Below, piece by piece: positions 34,370 through 43,266 of a stretch of 64,000 bases of DNA (position 1 is the stretch's first letter; every line of letters starts with the position of its first letter). The stretch lies in NCBI GenBank assembly GCA_905235455.1, contig CAJOLL010000001.1, positions 1-64,000 on the forward strand. Reading direction: 5' to 3'. Origin of the DNA: an uncultured Clostridia bacterium (lineage in GTDB: Bacteria > Bacillota > Clostridia > Saccharofermentanales > Saccharofermentanaceae). The position numbers and the translations under genes were made by a program. A model generated the notes under the pieces. That model was given only the letters and a program-made list of their open reading frames with translations, had not been told where the DNA came from and did not search any database.

Positions 34370-34416
34370 ACGTATCCTTTAAGTCTGTTCCATGAGAGAA
34401 CGGAAAGGTTGTATGT
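34370..34416 (+). promoter_or_regulatory. pyrR leader: PyrR-binding-type hairpin (anti-antiterminator)
   Basis: A long stem (34370-34380 with 34404-34416, TT bulge) carries an internal loop and an upper stem GTTC/GAAC closing a loop CATGAGA. A CC-xx-GAGAG pattern in the loop region and the purine-rich side match the PyrR recognition hairpin of pyr attenuators. It lies at the 5' end of the predicted transcript and before the terminator, as in Bacillus pyr leaders. PyrR-UMP binding would favour termination; this regulation is inferred. Confidence 0.65.
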
Positions 34417-34460
34417 CGAAAGTGTCATACCGCTTCCTGTATGGAGGCTTATATATGTAG

Positions 34461-34506
34461 ACCGGCTTTTGAAGGGTACCAGAGGTATTTTCAGGGTCGG
34501 TTTTTT
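34461..34506 (+). terminator. pyr operon attenuator terminator
   Basis: An imperfect 12-13-bp stem (ACCGGCTTTTGAA with TTTCAGGGTCGGT, several G-U pairs) is followed by six T residues at 34501-34506. It lies between the PyrR hairpin and pyrR, so it is a leader attenuator rather than an end-of-operon terminator. Confidence 0.65.
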
Positions 34507-34539
34507 GTACCCTGTGATTTATGGGAAGGAGTGGTATTT

Positions 34540-35091
34540 TTGAAAGAGTATCTTGAGAAAACAGTCCTTATGGATGAACAGGCTATGCACCGCGCTTTGA
34601 TTCGAATTGCACATGAGATCATCGAAAAGAACAAGGGTCTCGACAATGTCGCTCTTGTCGGCATTCAGAGAAGAGGTGTACCGATGGCAGACCGGATCGC
34701 CAAGGTTATGAAAGATGTAGAAGGTGTAAAGCCGGATGTCGGTGTTCTGGACATTACATTTTACCGCGATGACTTATCGACACTGGCAGCACATCCGGTA
34801 GTTAACGGTACCGCGATCCATTTTAATATCAATGACAAAAAGATCGTCCTGATCGACGATGTCCTTTTTACCGGAAGAACGGTAAGGGCTGCGATCGAGG
34901 CGATTTTTGATATGGGCAGGCCTGCATGTATTCAGCTGGCAACGCTGGTCGATCGTGGTCACAGACAGCTTCCGATCCGCTCGGATTATGTCGGCAAAAA
35001 CGTGCCTACATCCCTCTCCGAGATGGTCTCCGTACAATTAAGCGAGATTGACGGACAGGATAAAGTCATTCTTTGTGAAGAGGTGAAATAA
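34540..35091 (+). CDS. pyrR: PyrR bifunctional regulator / uracil phosphoribosyltransferase
   Basis: A 183-residue protein that binds the pyr leader RNA when UMP is high and also has uracil phosphoribosyltransferase activity. The PRPP-binding motif [12 protein letters not shown] is near residues 104-115, and [11 protein letters not shown] near 46-56 is diagnostic. The start is TTG 34540 (AAGGAG 8 nt upstream), giving the [12 protein letters not shown] beginning normal for the family; an upstream ATG at 34441 would run through the attenuator terminator. Stop overlaps pyrB (TAATG). Confidence 0.94.
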   Translation: MKEYLEKTVLMDEQAMHRALIRIAHEIIEKNKGLDNVALVGIQRRGVPMADRIAKVMKDVEGVKPDVGVLDITFYRDDLSTLAAHPVVNGTAIHFNINDKKIVLIDDVLFTGRTVRAAIEAIFDMGRPACIQLATLVDRGHRQLPIRSDYVGKNVPTSLSEMVSVQLSEIDGQDKVILCEEVK

Positions 35092-36029
35092 TGGGACTTA
35101 AGAATAAAGACCTGCTTGGACTTAAGCAGCTGACGGCAGAAGAGATCATGGAGATCCTTGACACTGCAAAAATGATGAAAATGGTGCTGACATCAGGAAA
35201 CAAGAAGACATCGCACCTGCAGGGAAAATCAGTAGTAACGCTTTTTTATGAAAACAGCACCAGAACCAGACTCTCCTTCGAACTTGCATCGAAGTATATG
35301 GGATCTGCCAGTGCGAATATCACAACATCGGGAAGCTCTGTAAACAAGGGCGAATCGCTTCTGGATACAGCCAGAACGATCGATATGATGGCGACCGATA
35401 TTATCATTATGCGCCACAGTCAGTCCGGTGCACCGCATTATCTGGCTCCTCGCGTAAAAGCTTCCATCGTTAATGCCGGTGACGGAATGAATGAACATCC
35501 GACACAGGCACTTCTGGATATGTTTACTCTCTATGAAAAATATGGCCATATCGACGGTTTAAAAGTTGCGATCTGCGGCGATCTCTATCATAGCCGTGTA
35601 GTTCGAAGCAACGTCATCGGTCTTACCAAACTTGGCGCATCGGTCAGCGTTGCCGGACCGAGAACCATGGTTCCTGTCGGACTTGATAAGATGGGATGCA
35701 CTGTCTGCAAGTCTGTGGCAGAGGCTGTGAAAGATGCTGATGCGGTCATGGGTCTGCGCGTTCAGCTTGAGCGCCAGCAGAAGTCTCTGTTCCCCTCGGT
35801 AGCGGAATACTCCAGATTCTACTCCATCTCCGAGGACATTCTGAAGCTTGCCAAACCGGGTGCCTATCTGCTTCACCCGGGGCCGTGTAACCACGGGGTC
35901 GAGCTTCCGACATGTGTATATGACTGCGATCAGTCAGTGATCAATGAGCAGGTCACCAACGGTGTCGCGGTTCGAATGGCAGTCTTATACTTACTGATGG
36001 CAAGGAGAAACCAGAATGAAAAGAATTGA
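35091..36029 (+). CDS. pyrB: Aspartate carbamoyltransferase, catalytic subunit
   Basis: A 312-residue enzyme that forms carbamoyl-aspartate. The carbamoyl-phosphate motif STRTRLSFE is near residues 56-64 and the aspartate-binding block MGLRVQLERQ near 221-230; HPTQALLDM near 136 and HPGPCNHGVE near 261-270 are typical. No pyrI regulatory subunit follows, as usual in Firmicutes. One-base overlap with pyrR and 14-nt overlap with pyrC. Confidence 0.96.
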   Translation: MGLKNKDLLGLKQLTAEEIMEILDTAKMMKMVLTSGNKKTSHLQGKSVVTLFYENSTRTRLSFELASKYMGSASANITTSGSSVNKGESLLDTARTIDMMATDIIIMRHSQSGAPHYLAPRVKASIVNAGDGMNEHPTQALLDMFTLYEKYGHIDGLKVAICGDLYHSRVVRSNVIGLTKLGASVSVAGPRTMVPVGLDKMGCTVCKSVAEAVKDADAVMGLRVQLERQQKSLFPSVAEYSRFYSISEDILKLAKPGAYLLHPGPCNHGVELPTCVYDCDQSVINEQVTNGVAVRMAVLYLLMARRNQNEKN

Positions 36030-37275
36030 GATTAAAAACGCGAAGCATTTCGCTTCCGGTGAGATTGTAACGATCTGCATCGAAAAAGGTGTATTTACCG
36101 ATTCTCTGTCGGGGGATCCCGACGAAGTGATTGATGCGGAAGGCCTTACCGTTTTCCCCGGACTTATCGATATGCACTGTCATCTTCGTGAACCGGGTTT
36201 TGAGTATAGAGAAGACATCAAGACCGGCACGAGAAGTGCTGCCAAAGGCGGGTTTACGAGCGTATGTTGTATGCCGAACACAAAACCGGTCTGTGATAAC
36301 GCTGCCGTTGTTGAAGGTATCCTGAGGAAGGCGGAGCAGGCAGGTTCCTGCCATGTTTTCCCGATCGGAGCTGCCAGTAAAGGGCTCGAAGGTAAAGAGA
36401 TCTCTGAGATGGGACTTATGAAGGAAGCAGGAATCGTCGCCGTATCCGATGACGGTAAACCGATCGCAACGGCAAACCTTCTGAAAAAAGTACTGGAATA
36501 TGCTTCGGATTTTGACATTCCCGTATTAAACCACTGCGAGGAAATGTCTATTTCCGAAGGTGCCATGAATGAAGGTGCTATATCCACCTCACTCGGACTT
36601 CGCGGAATTCCGGCAATCGCCGAAGAAATCATGATCTCTCGAGATATTCAGACAGCAGAATACCTCGACATGCCGATCCACATCTGCCACGTCAGCACAA
36701 GAAAAGGCATTGAGATCATCCGATCAGCGAAAAAACGCGGTGTAAAGGTCACCTGTGAAACCTGTCCGCACTATTTTTCTCTGACTGAAGATTGCTGCCA
36801 GACATATGACACAAATTTCAAGATGAATCCGCCACTTCGTACAGAAGATGACCGCATCGCCGTGATCGAAGGCCTGAAGGACGGAACGATCGATTGTATC
36901 GTAACCGATCACGCTCCTCATCACATCGATGAGAAAGATCTTGAATTCTCATTGGCCAATAACGGCATTATCGGCTTTGAAACTGCGTTCGCAGTCGGAT
37001 ATACTTATCTGGTGAAGACCGGTATGCTTCTTCTTACGGATATGATCAAGACCATGACGAAAAATCCTTCCGATATTTTAAAACTCGGAAGAGGCACTTT
37101 GGATAAGGGCATGCCTGCTGACGTCATGCTCGCTGATCTTGACGAGACTTTTGTCTATACGAAAGAGGAGATCTTAAGCAAAGCCGAGAATTCACCTTAT
37201 ATCGGTAAAGAGCTTACCGGACGAGTAAAACTTACGATCGCAGGAGGAAGTATCACTTATGACGAACTTCGCTGA
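36016..37275 (+). CDS. pyrC: Dihydroorotase (class I)
   Basis: A 419-residue amidohydrolase closing carbamoyl-aspartate to dihydroorotate. Metal ligands: DMHCHLREPG (about 54-63), NHCEEM near 174, HVCHVSTRKG region near 222-230, and the catalytic Asp in VTDHAPHH near 301. The length and the HxHxREPG form are those of class I (Bacillus-type) enzymes. SD AAGGAGA; overlaps pyrB by 14 nt and pyrF by 17 nt. Confidence 0.95.
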   Translation: MKRIEIKNAKHFASGEIVTICIEKGVFTDSLSGDPDEVIDAEGLTVFPGLIDMHCHLREPGFEYREDIKTGTRSAAKGGFTSVCCMPNTKPVCDNAAVVEGILRKAEQAGSCHVFPIGAASKGLEGKEISEMGLMKEAGIVAVSDDGKPIATANLLKKVLEYASDFDIPVLNHCEEMSISEGAMNEGAISTSLGLRGIPAIAEEIMISRDIQTAEYLDMPIHICHVSTRKGIEIIRSAKKRGVKVTCETCPHYFSLTEDCCQTYDTNFKMNPPLRTEDDRIAVIEGLKDGTIDCIVTDHAPHHIDEKDLEFSLANNGIIGFETAFAVGYTYLVKTGMLLLTDMIKTMTKNPSDILKLGRGTLDKGMPADVMLADLDETFVYTKEEILSKAENSPYIGKELTGRVKLTIAGGSITYDELR

Positions 37276-38275
37276 CAGACTGACAAAACGGATTGAAGAG
37301 TGCAATAACCCGACGGTTATGGGTCTTGATCCGAAACTGGATTATTTGCCCTCCGCAATGCTGGACAAGTGTATCGATGAAGCGAAAAAATATGAAGAAA
37401 AGAGCGGAGAACACGCGAATATGCAGATGGCCACGGGTATGGCGATCTTTGATTATAACCGTCTCCTGATTGATTCTGTTTATGACATCGTTCCGGCGAT
37501 CAAGCCTCAGTTCGCTTATTACGAAATGTACGGCATCCACGGTATCACGGCTCTTGGAAAAACGATACGGTATGCCCATGAAAAGGGGATGCTTGTCATT
37601 GCCGACGCCAAAAGAAATGATATCGGGACAACGGCTACCGCCTATGCTAATGCGATCATCGGTGAAACTAAGATCATCGATGATACAACGGCAGCAATGT
37701 TTGATTGTGACTGCATTACCGTAAACGGATATCTCGGGATCGACGGGATCAAACCTTTCTTGGATGTTGCAAAAGAAAAGGGCAAAGGCCTTTATGTCCT
37801 CGTTCGTACCTCTAATCCTTCTGCGGGTGATCTTCAGGATCTGAAACTGGATGATGGCCGCCAGGTATTTGAAGCGATGGCGGAAAATGTTGAAAAATGG
37901 GGATCGGAACTTATCGGTGAGTGCGGATTCTCTTCCGTCGGTGCCGTTGTCGGTGCTACCTGGCCGGAGCAGGCTGTGAAAGCACGTCAGATCATGCCTC
38001 ATGCTCTGATCCTTGTACCGGGCTACGGTGCCCAGGGCGGTTCCGGGAAAGATGCCGTCGCCTCTTTTGTCAATGGAAAGGGAGGTATCGTTAACGCGTC
38101 CAGAAGCCTTATGTGTGCCTGGAAGAAGAGAGATGATATCGATCCGATGGAGCTTACGGATATGCTGGGTCCTTCCGGTGATCCGCTTCTCGGTTTCCAG
38201 AAGGCAACGAGAGAAGAAGCACTGCGTATGCGTGACGATCTTAATAATGCAATCAAAGAATCTGCAAATGCTTAA
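37259..38275 (+). CDS. pyrF: Orotidine 5'-phosphate decarboxylase (type 2)
   Basis: A 338-residue enzyme making UMP from OMP. VMGLDPKLDYLP (about 20-31) and the catalytic ADAKRNDIGTTATAYA (about 117-132, Asp-Lys-Asp triad) identify it; the long form with an extended C-terminal half (VPGYGAQGG for phosphate binding, near 257) is the type 2 enzyme found in Actinobacteria and Clostridia. SD AGGAGG overlaps the end of pyrC. Confidence 0.95.
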   Translation: MTNFADRLTKRIEECNNPTVMGLDPKLDYLPSAMLDKCIDEAKKYEEKSGEHANMQMATGMAIFDYNRLLIDSVYDIVPAIKPQFAYYEMYGIHGITALGKTIRYAHEKGMLVIADAKRNDIGTTATAYANAIIGETKIIDDTTAAMFDCDCITVNGYLGIDGIKPFLDVAKEKGKGLYVLVRTSNPSAGDLQDLKLDDGRQVFEAMAENVEKWGSELIGECGFSSVGAVVGATWPEQAVKARQIMPHALILVPGYGAQGGSGKDAVASFVNGKGGIVNASRSLMCAWKKRDDIDPMELTDMLGPSGDPLLGFQKATREEALRMRDDLNNAIKESANA

Positions 38276-38294
38276 TTCAAAGAGGATTTGAACG

Positions 38295-39077
38295 ATGAAA
38301 GAAGAATATACCATTTCTCTGGTAAAGAAAGAACTTCTGGGAGAGACATGCGCTGTCCTGACGTTCTCCTGCCCTCAGATCGCTTTATCTGCAAGACCGG
38401 GACAGTTCGTAAATCTTTCCTGTGAATATTTTCTGAAACGTCCTTTCGGTATCATGGCTGTCGATAAAGACGCAAAGACTTTTAGTGTCGGCGTAAGGAA
38501 GGTCGGAAAAGGAACAGATAAGATCATTAAAGCCAATGAAGGGGATTCTTTTACTGTGCTCGGGCCTCTTGGGAACGGCTTTGATTTTACGGGCGTTAAG
38601 AAACTGCTTCTCGTCGGCGGCGGCACGGGCATCTTTCCGATCTACTTCGCAACGCAGTATGCCAATGAAAACAGTATCCCCTGTGAAGTCGTAAACGGAT
38701 ACCGCTCCAAAAACGACGCTTTCCTGTATGACAGATTCTCATGCGCGACAAGTGCTTTTCACGTAACGACAGATGCCGGAGACTTAGGTGTGAAGGGAAC
38801 CGTTATGAACTACCTTGAGACGATGAATGAAAGCGATCTTGATGATACGACTGTCATGGTCGTCGGTCCCGGCATCATGATGAAAAAAGTATCTGAATGG
38901 GCGATGTCAAAAGGACTTTCCTGCTTTGTTTCTCTGGAACAGCGTATGGCTTGCGGGATCGGTGCCTGCCTTGTTTGCGTATGCAAGATCAAGGCAGAAC
39001 AGGAAGGCAAAGTCTTTGTGCATAAGCGCTGCTGCAAAGACGGCCCCGTCTTTTGTGCCGAGGAGGTGATCTGGTGA
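38295..39077 (+). CDS. pyrK: Dihydroorotate dehydrogenase electron-transfer subunit
   Basis: A 260-residue iron-sulfur flavoprotein that passes electrons from PyrD to NAD. FAD-binding RPFGIMAVD (about 50-58) and NAD-binding LLVGGGTGIFP (about 107-117) are present; the [2Fe-2S] cluster ligands are Cys220, Cys225, Cys228 (CGIGACLVC) and one of the Cys pair near 243. Its TGA overlaps the GTG start of pyrD. Confidence 0.95.
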   Translation: MKEEYTISLVKKELLGETCAVLTFSCPQIALSARPGQFVNLSCEYFLKRPFGIMAVDKDAKTFSVGVRKVGKGTDKIIKANEGDSFTVLGPLGNGFDFTGVKKLLLVGGGTGIFPIYFATQYANENSIPCEVVNGYRSKNDAFLYDRFSCATSAFHVTTDAGDLGVKGTVMNYLETMNESDLDDTTVMVVGPGIMMKKVSEWAMSKGLSCFVSLEQRMACGIGACLVCVCKIKAEQEGKVFVHKRCCKDGPVFCAEEVIW

Positions 39078-39991
39078 GTATTTCTGTTAAAGTAGGTCAG
39101 ATCGGCCTGAAAAATCCGGTCATTCTTGCGTCCGGAACATGCGGATTCGGAAGAGAACTGGCCGAATACATGGATCTTTCAAAGCTCGGAGCTCTGTCTT
39201 CCAAAGGTTTGACACTTCTTCCGAGAGAAGGCAATCAGGGTGTGCGTGTAGCAGAAACGCCCTCCGGAATGTTGAATTGTGTCGGTCTTCAGAACCCGGG
39301 TGTGGATGTTTTTCTTGAAACAGAACTGGATTTTATGGTGCAAAGCGGTGCCGGTGTAATTGTTAATGTCGCCGGACATTCAAATGAAGATTATATCGCG
39401 ATGGTCGATAAACTCGATCCGTATAGAGAGAAGATCGATGTACTGGAACTGAATTTTTCCTGTCCGAACGTGAAAGAAGGCTGTATGGTGATCGGTTCCT
39501 CTCCGAAGGCGATAGAAGCTTTGGTTTCCGATCTGCGTAAAAGAACGGATCTTCCGCTTTGGATCAAATTGACACCGAATGTCACATCGATCGCAGAAAC
39601 CGCAAAAGCCGCGGAAGCCGGCGGTGCTGATGCAATCGTTGCCATAAACACGATGTTGGGTATGGCGATCGATATTAGAACGAGAAGGCCGCTGCTACAC
39701 AATAATACCGGCGGTCTTTCCGGACCTTGCGTCAAGCCGGTCGCTCTTCGTATGGTGCACGATATCTATGACGCGGTAAAGATTCCTGTCGTCGGATGTG
39801 GCGGTATATCCACATATGAAGATGTTCTTGAGTTTATGATTGCAGGTGCTTCTGCCGTTGAACTCGGAACGATCACGCTTGTACATCCGACACGTCCTGT
39901 CGAAATCGTGGATGATCTGGAAAATTACTGTAAAGAAAACAATATCGATGAACTTGCGTCCTTGACGGGAACGCTTGAACTTTGGAGGTAA
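39074..39991 (+). CDS. pyrD: Dihydroorotate dehydrogenase (class 1B, NAD-dependent)
   Basis: A 305-residue FMN enzyme oxidising dihydroorotate to orotate together with PyrK. NPVILASGTCGFG (about 15-27) starts the barrel; the catalytic Cys is in LNFSCPNVKEG (about 126-136), as in class 1 enzymes. The start is GTG 39074, with AGGAGGT 6 nt upstream and overlapping the pyrK stop; in-frame TTG 39053 lies inside pyrK without SD. Confidence 0.95.
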   Translation: MSISVKVGQIGLKNPVILASGTCGFGRELAEYMDLSKLGALSSKGLTLLPREGNQGVRVAETPSGMLNCVGLQNPGVDVFLETELDFMVQSGAGVIVNVAGHSNEDYIAMVDKLDPYREKIDVLELNFSCPNVKEGCMVIGSSPKAIEALVSDLRKRTDLPLWIKLTPNVTSIAETAKAAEAGGADAIVAINTMLGMAIDIRTRRPLLHNNTGGLSGPCVKPVALRMVHDIYDAVKIPVVGCGGISTYEDVLEFMIAGASAVELGTITLVHPTRPVEIVDDLENYCKENNIDELASLTGTLELWR

Positions 39992-39994
39992 ATC

Positions 39995-40852
39995 ATGAAA
40001 TCAATTGCCGATTATCTTTTTGAGACAAATGCCGTACGCGTTAGTGATCCGGAAAAGCCGTTCTGGTATGCTTCCGGCACACTTGGCCAGTTTTATGTAA
40101 ATACACACTTCCTTCTCGAATCCGAACAGAAGGCCAATGAGCTGCTTGCGATGATCGAAGAAGCTGCTTCCGCAGACCGCACTGATTTTCTGACGACGAT
40201 CCTGCCTTTTGTTAAGAAACAGTACGAAACTTCAGAATCCTATAAAGCCGTTATCGACTTGATCGTTTCCAAGGCAAAAGAACTCGATTTCGATGTCATT
40301 TCCGGCGGTGAGCGCCGTGACTATTTCTTCTCGTTGATGCCTGCTTATCTGCTCGGTAAACCGCATCTTTCCATTTTCAAAGACGGAAAGACCTATTATT
40401 CCGAAAATGTCGAAGAAAAGGCTGTTGAAGCAGCTGCGGGTGATCTTTCCGGCAAAGTTTCTCTGCATATTGCCGACCTGATCACCGAGGCTTCCTCTTA
40501 CACAAATGCCTGGATCCCGTCCATTCGCGGAACAGGAGCCGTTATCAATGATACGATTGCCGTTATCGACCGTTTACAGGGCGGACAAGCCAATCTTATG
40601 AAGGAAGGCGTAAACATGTATACGTTTGCTAAGATTGAGCTTTCACTGTTTGACGAAGGTGTGAAGAAGGGCATCCTTACTATGGCCCAGCGCGATATGG
40701 TTGCTCACTTTATGGAGAATCCGATCGATTACATGAAGGTTTTCCTTACCGCTCATCCTACTTTTATTGATGAACAGATCGCTCTGGGAGGCAAACCGAT
40801 GCAGCGTGCCGATATGGCGATCTCCCGCGGTTATGTACCCGGAAGGTCCTGA
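39995..40852 (+). CDS. pyrE: PyrE-like divergent orotate phosphoribosyltransferase
   Basis: A 285-residue protein in the place where pyrE is expected, 3 nt after pyrD (SD GGAGG). GGERRDYFFSLMPAYLLGKP (about 106-125) aligns with the orotate-binding region of OPRTs. The PRPP loop, normally hydrophobic-(E/D)D-hydrophobic-x-T-T-G-G-(S/T), reads IADLITEASS (about 159-168): one acidic residue and both Gly are replaced. It is also longer than common OPRTs (~210-225). It may be a clade-specific OPRT that binds PRPP differently, or a non-catalytic relative. No other pyrE is in the window. Confidence 0.65.
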   Translation: MKSIADYLFETNAVRVSDPEKPFWYASGTLGQFYVNTHFLLESEQKANELLAMIEEAASADRTDFLTTILPFVKKQYETSESYKAVIDLIVSKAKELDFDVISGGERRDYFFSLMPAYLLGKPHLSIFKDGKTYYSENVEEKAVEAAAGDLSGKVSLHIADLITEASSYTNAWIPSIRGTGAVINDTIAVIDRLQGGQANLMKEGVNMYTFAKIELSLFDEGVKKGILTMAQRDMVAHFMENPIDYMKVFLTAHPTFIDEQIALGGKPMQRADMAISRGYVPGRS

Positions 40853-40854
40853 TC

Positions 40855-41430
40855 TTGCGCGGCCGTAAAACATACGAAGTCAAAGAACATGTAACCGGGG
40901 CTCTTCGGATCCCGGTTACAATTCGTTATGCACGTCTGAAACGGCTTCGTATCAATATCGATGAAAACGGTAATGTGATCGCACATGCTCCGAACAAGAT
41001 GCCTCTTAAAGACATCGACCGTTTCATCGAGCAGAATGTCGATTGGATCGAAAAGCACCGAATCATGCAGCTTTCCAAAACATATCTTCCTTATATCGAC
41101 AGCACGGAGCAAAGAAGAATGGCAAGGATCATTCAGGCACGGGTCAGTGCTTTTCTGGCGGTATATGACGGTAAAAAACCGGTGAAGATATATGTGCGGA
41201 ACATGTCCAGCAGATGGGGATCCTGTAGCAGTAAAGGGAACATTTCCCTGAATGTATATCTTCTGTATGTCGAGCCGGAGCTTTTCGACTATGTACTGAT
41301 ACATGAATTATCTCATTTGTATTATATGAATCATTCGGTAAAATTCTGGGCGCAGGTCGCCAAATACTGCCCGGATTATAAGGAAAAGCGTGCGGCTCTA
41401 AGGAAATACGAAATCCCGAAAAAACAATAA
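40855..41430 (+). CDS. YgjP/DUF45-family zinc metallohydrolase
   Basis: A 191-residue protein of the M48-like DUF45 family. The zinc site is His150-Glu151-x-x-His154 (IHELSHLYYMNHS) with a further His near 160; the upstream SRWGSCSSKGNISLN block (about 119-133) is the second family signature. No signal peptide or membrane segment, so cytosolic; the substrate is unknown. Start TTG 40855 is 8 nt after GGAAGG and 2 nt after the pyrE stop, so it is the last gene of the pyr transcript. Confidence 0.9.
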   Translation: MRGRKTYEVKEHVTGALRIPVTIRYARLKRLRINIDENGNVIAHAPNKMPLKDIDRFIEQNVDWIEKHRIMQLSKTYLPYIDSTEQRRMARIIQARVSAFLAVYDGKKPVKIYVRNMSSRWGSCSSKGNISLNVYLLYVEPELFDYVLIHELSHLYYMNHSVKFWAQVAKYCPDYKEKRAALRKYEIPKKQ

Positions 41431-41446
41431 AAATAGGCATTATCGG

Positions 41447-41475
41447 TTGAACAATAAGGCACATTCCGATAAAAT
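41447..41475 (+). promoter_or_regulatory. Promoter for the acyl-CoA synthetase gene
   Basis: TTGAAC at 41447-41452 and TAAAAT at 41470-41475, spacing 17 nt, about 60 nt before the ATG. Confidence 0.75.
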
Positions 41476-41534
41476 AAAAACAGTCGGATTTTATCGATTT
41501 GACGGCATATTACGAAAATACGAGGACCGCTAGT

Positions 41535-43235
41535 ATGAAAAATATTCCTCTTTATGATGTAAGACATATCGAAGATCTTCGCGACATGCTCAAACAGAGT
41601 GTCGATCTTTATGGAGATCTTCCGCTGTTTTATTACAAGAAGGTGAAGGGTGGGGACTACGAGTATTACACCTTTAATGAATATAACAAAGCCGTTCAGG
41701 CCATGGGTACGGGGCTTTCGCATATTTGCGGCTTAGGATCGAGGATCGCGATCCTGTCGGAAACAAGATATGAGTGGTATATCTCTTACCTGGCAACAAC
41801 AAACGGAGCAGGTATCGTGGTTCCTCTTGATAAAGAACTCCCGCCGGATGAAGTGGCTTCCTGTCTGATCCGTGCGGAAGTGAACTGTGTGATCTATTCT
41901 TCTTCCAAACAGAAGGTGCTCGATGAGATTAAAGATCAGATTCCAAATATAAAGACCTTTATCTGCATGGATAAGACGGATCGTGAAGGCGTCGAGTATT
42001 TTTATGATGTTTTGAATAACGGACAGAAGCTCCTCGATGAAGGTGACCGGCTGTTTCTGGATGCGCCTATCGATCGTGAAGCCATGACGATCCTATTGTT
42101 TACGAGCGGCACCACGGCTCAGTCCAAAGCCGTTATGCTCAGCCAGAAGAACATCTGCAAAAATCTCGAAGGCATGTGTTCCATGACATATATCGATCAG
42201 AATGATATGTTCCTTTCGGTCCTGCCTTTGCATCACACATACGAATGCTCTTGCGGATTCCTCTGTCAGGTGTATCGCGGTGCCCATATCGCGATCTGCG
42301 AGGGCCTGCGTTATATTGTTCCGAATATGCAGCAGTCACATGTTACGATCATCCTGGTCGTTCCGCTTATGCTCGAAAAGTTCCACAAGAGCATCATGGC
42401 CAAGGCAAAAGCCACCAAAAAGATGGCCAGAAAGTTCGAATTCGGCCGTAAACTTTGCAAATTCCTGCTGTTCTTCGGTATCGACAAGAGAAAAAAGATT
42501 TTCAAGCAGGTCCATGAGACTTTCGGAGGAAGCCTTCGTCTGATCATCTGCGGCGGCGCCGGTATCGATCCGCATATCCTGCAGGATATGCAGGATATGG
42601 GTTTTCCCTGCATTCAGGGTTATGGTCTTACAGAGTGCGCTCCGATCCTTGCGTTGAACCGCGATTGTGACTTTAACAACCGTGCGGCAGGTCTTCCGCT
42701 TCCGGACGTTGATGTAAAGGTAATCGACCAGGATGAGAACGGCATAGGTGAATTCATTGCCAAGGGCGATAACGTCATGATGGGCTACTATAATAATGAA
42801 GAAGCCACAAAAGAAGCGATCGATGAGAATGGTTATTACCACACGGGTGACCTCGGCTTTATCGATAAGGACGGGTTCTGCATCATTACCGGAAGAAAGA
42901 AAAACGTCATTATCGCCAAGAACGGTAAGAACGTATTCCCGGAAGAGATCGAGACCATGCTCTGCATGTCCGATTATGTAGAAGAATGTCTTGTTTCCGG
43001 TGAAGAAGAAAACGATGATGTGATCATTACCGCTGCGATCTTCCCGTGTATGGAAGAAGTCAAGAAGCTTCTCGGCAATAATCCGGATGATGATGCGATC
43101 CAGCAGCTGATGGAAGATGAAGTTGCGAAGATCAATAAGAACCTCGTGAGCTACAAACATATCAAGCGCGTGGTTCTCCGTGATACTGAATTCGATAAGA
43201 CGACAAGCAAGAAGATCAGAAGACAGTACAAATAA
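41535..43235 (+). CDS. AMP-binding long-chain acyl-CoA synthetase
   Basis: A 566-residue adenylate-forming enzyme that activates a carboxylic acid with ATP and joins it to CoA. Core motifs: TILLFTSGTTAQSKAVMLS (P-loop-like, about 187-205), YGLTECAP (near 363), YHTGDLGF (near 434) and GRKKNVIIAKNGKNVFPEEIE (about 455-475; the FadD-type linker). Length fits FadD-like ligases. Start 41535 follows GAGGA by about 10 nt; an upstream in-frame TTG at 41499 has no SD. Likely substrates are fatty acids, possibly for lipid recycling; not shown by sequence. Confidence 0.88.
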   Translation: MKNIPLYDVRHIEDLRDMLKQSVDLYGDLPLFYYKKVKGGDYEYYTFNEYNKAVQAMGTGLSHICGLGSRIAILSETRYEWYISYLATTNGAGIVVPLDKELPPDEVASCLIRAEVNCVIYSSSKQKVLDEIKDQIPNIKTFICMDKTDREGVEYFYDVLNNGQKLLDEGDRLFLDAPIDREAMTILLFTSGTTAQSKAVMLSQKNICKNLEGMCSMTYIDQNDMFLSVLPLHHTYECSCGFLCQVYRGAHIAICEGLRYIVPNMQQSHVTIILVVPLMLEKFHKSIMAKAKATKKMARKFEFGRKLCKFLLFFGIDKRKKIFKQVHETFGGSLRLIICGGAGIDPHILQDMQDMGFPCIQGYGLTECAPILALNRDCDFNNRAAGLPLPDVDVKVIDQDENGIGEFIAKGDNVMMGYYNNEEATKEAIDENGYYHTGDLGFIDKDGFCIITGRKKNVIIAKNGKNVFPEEIETMLCMSDYVEECLVSGEEENDDVIITAAIFPCMEEVKKLLGNNPDDDAIQQLMEDEVAKINKNLVSYKHIKRVVLRDTEFDKTTSKKIRRQYK

Positions 43236-43266
43236 CAAGACTGAATTAGTCAGGAGACATTTCTTA

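Noticed and set aside
34441-34539. Upstream ATG extension of pyrR
   Set aside because: The added 33 codons run through the attenuator hairpin and U-run; TTG 34540 has the SD and the family-typical N-terminus.
37253-38314. Minus-strand open frame of 353 codons opposite pyrF
   Set aside because: pyrF is unmistakable on the plus strand; the antisense frame has no SD or motif.
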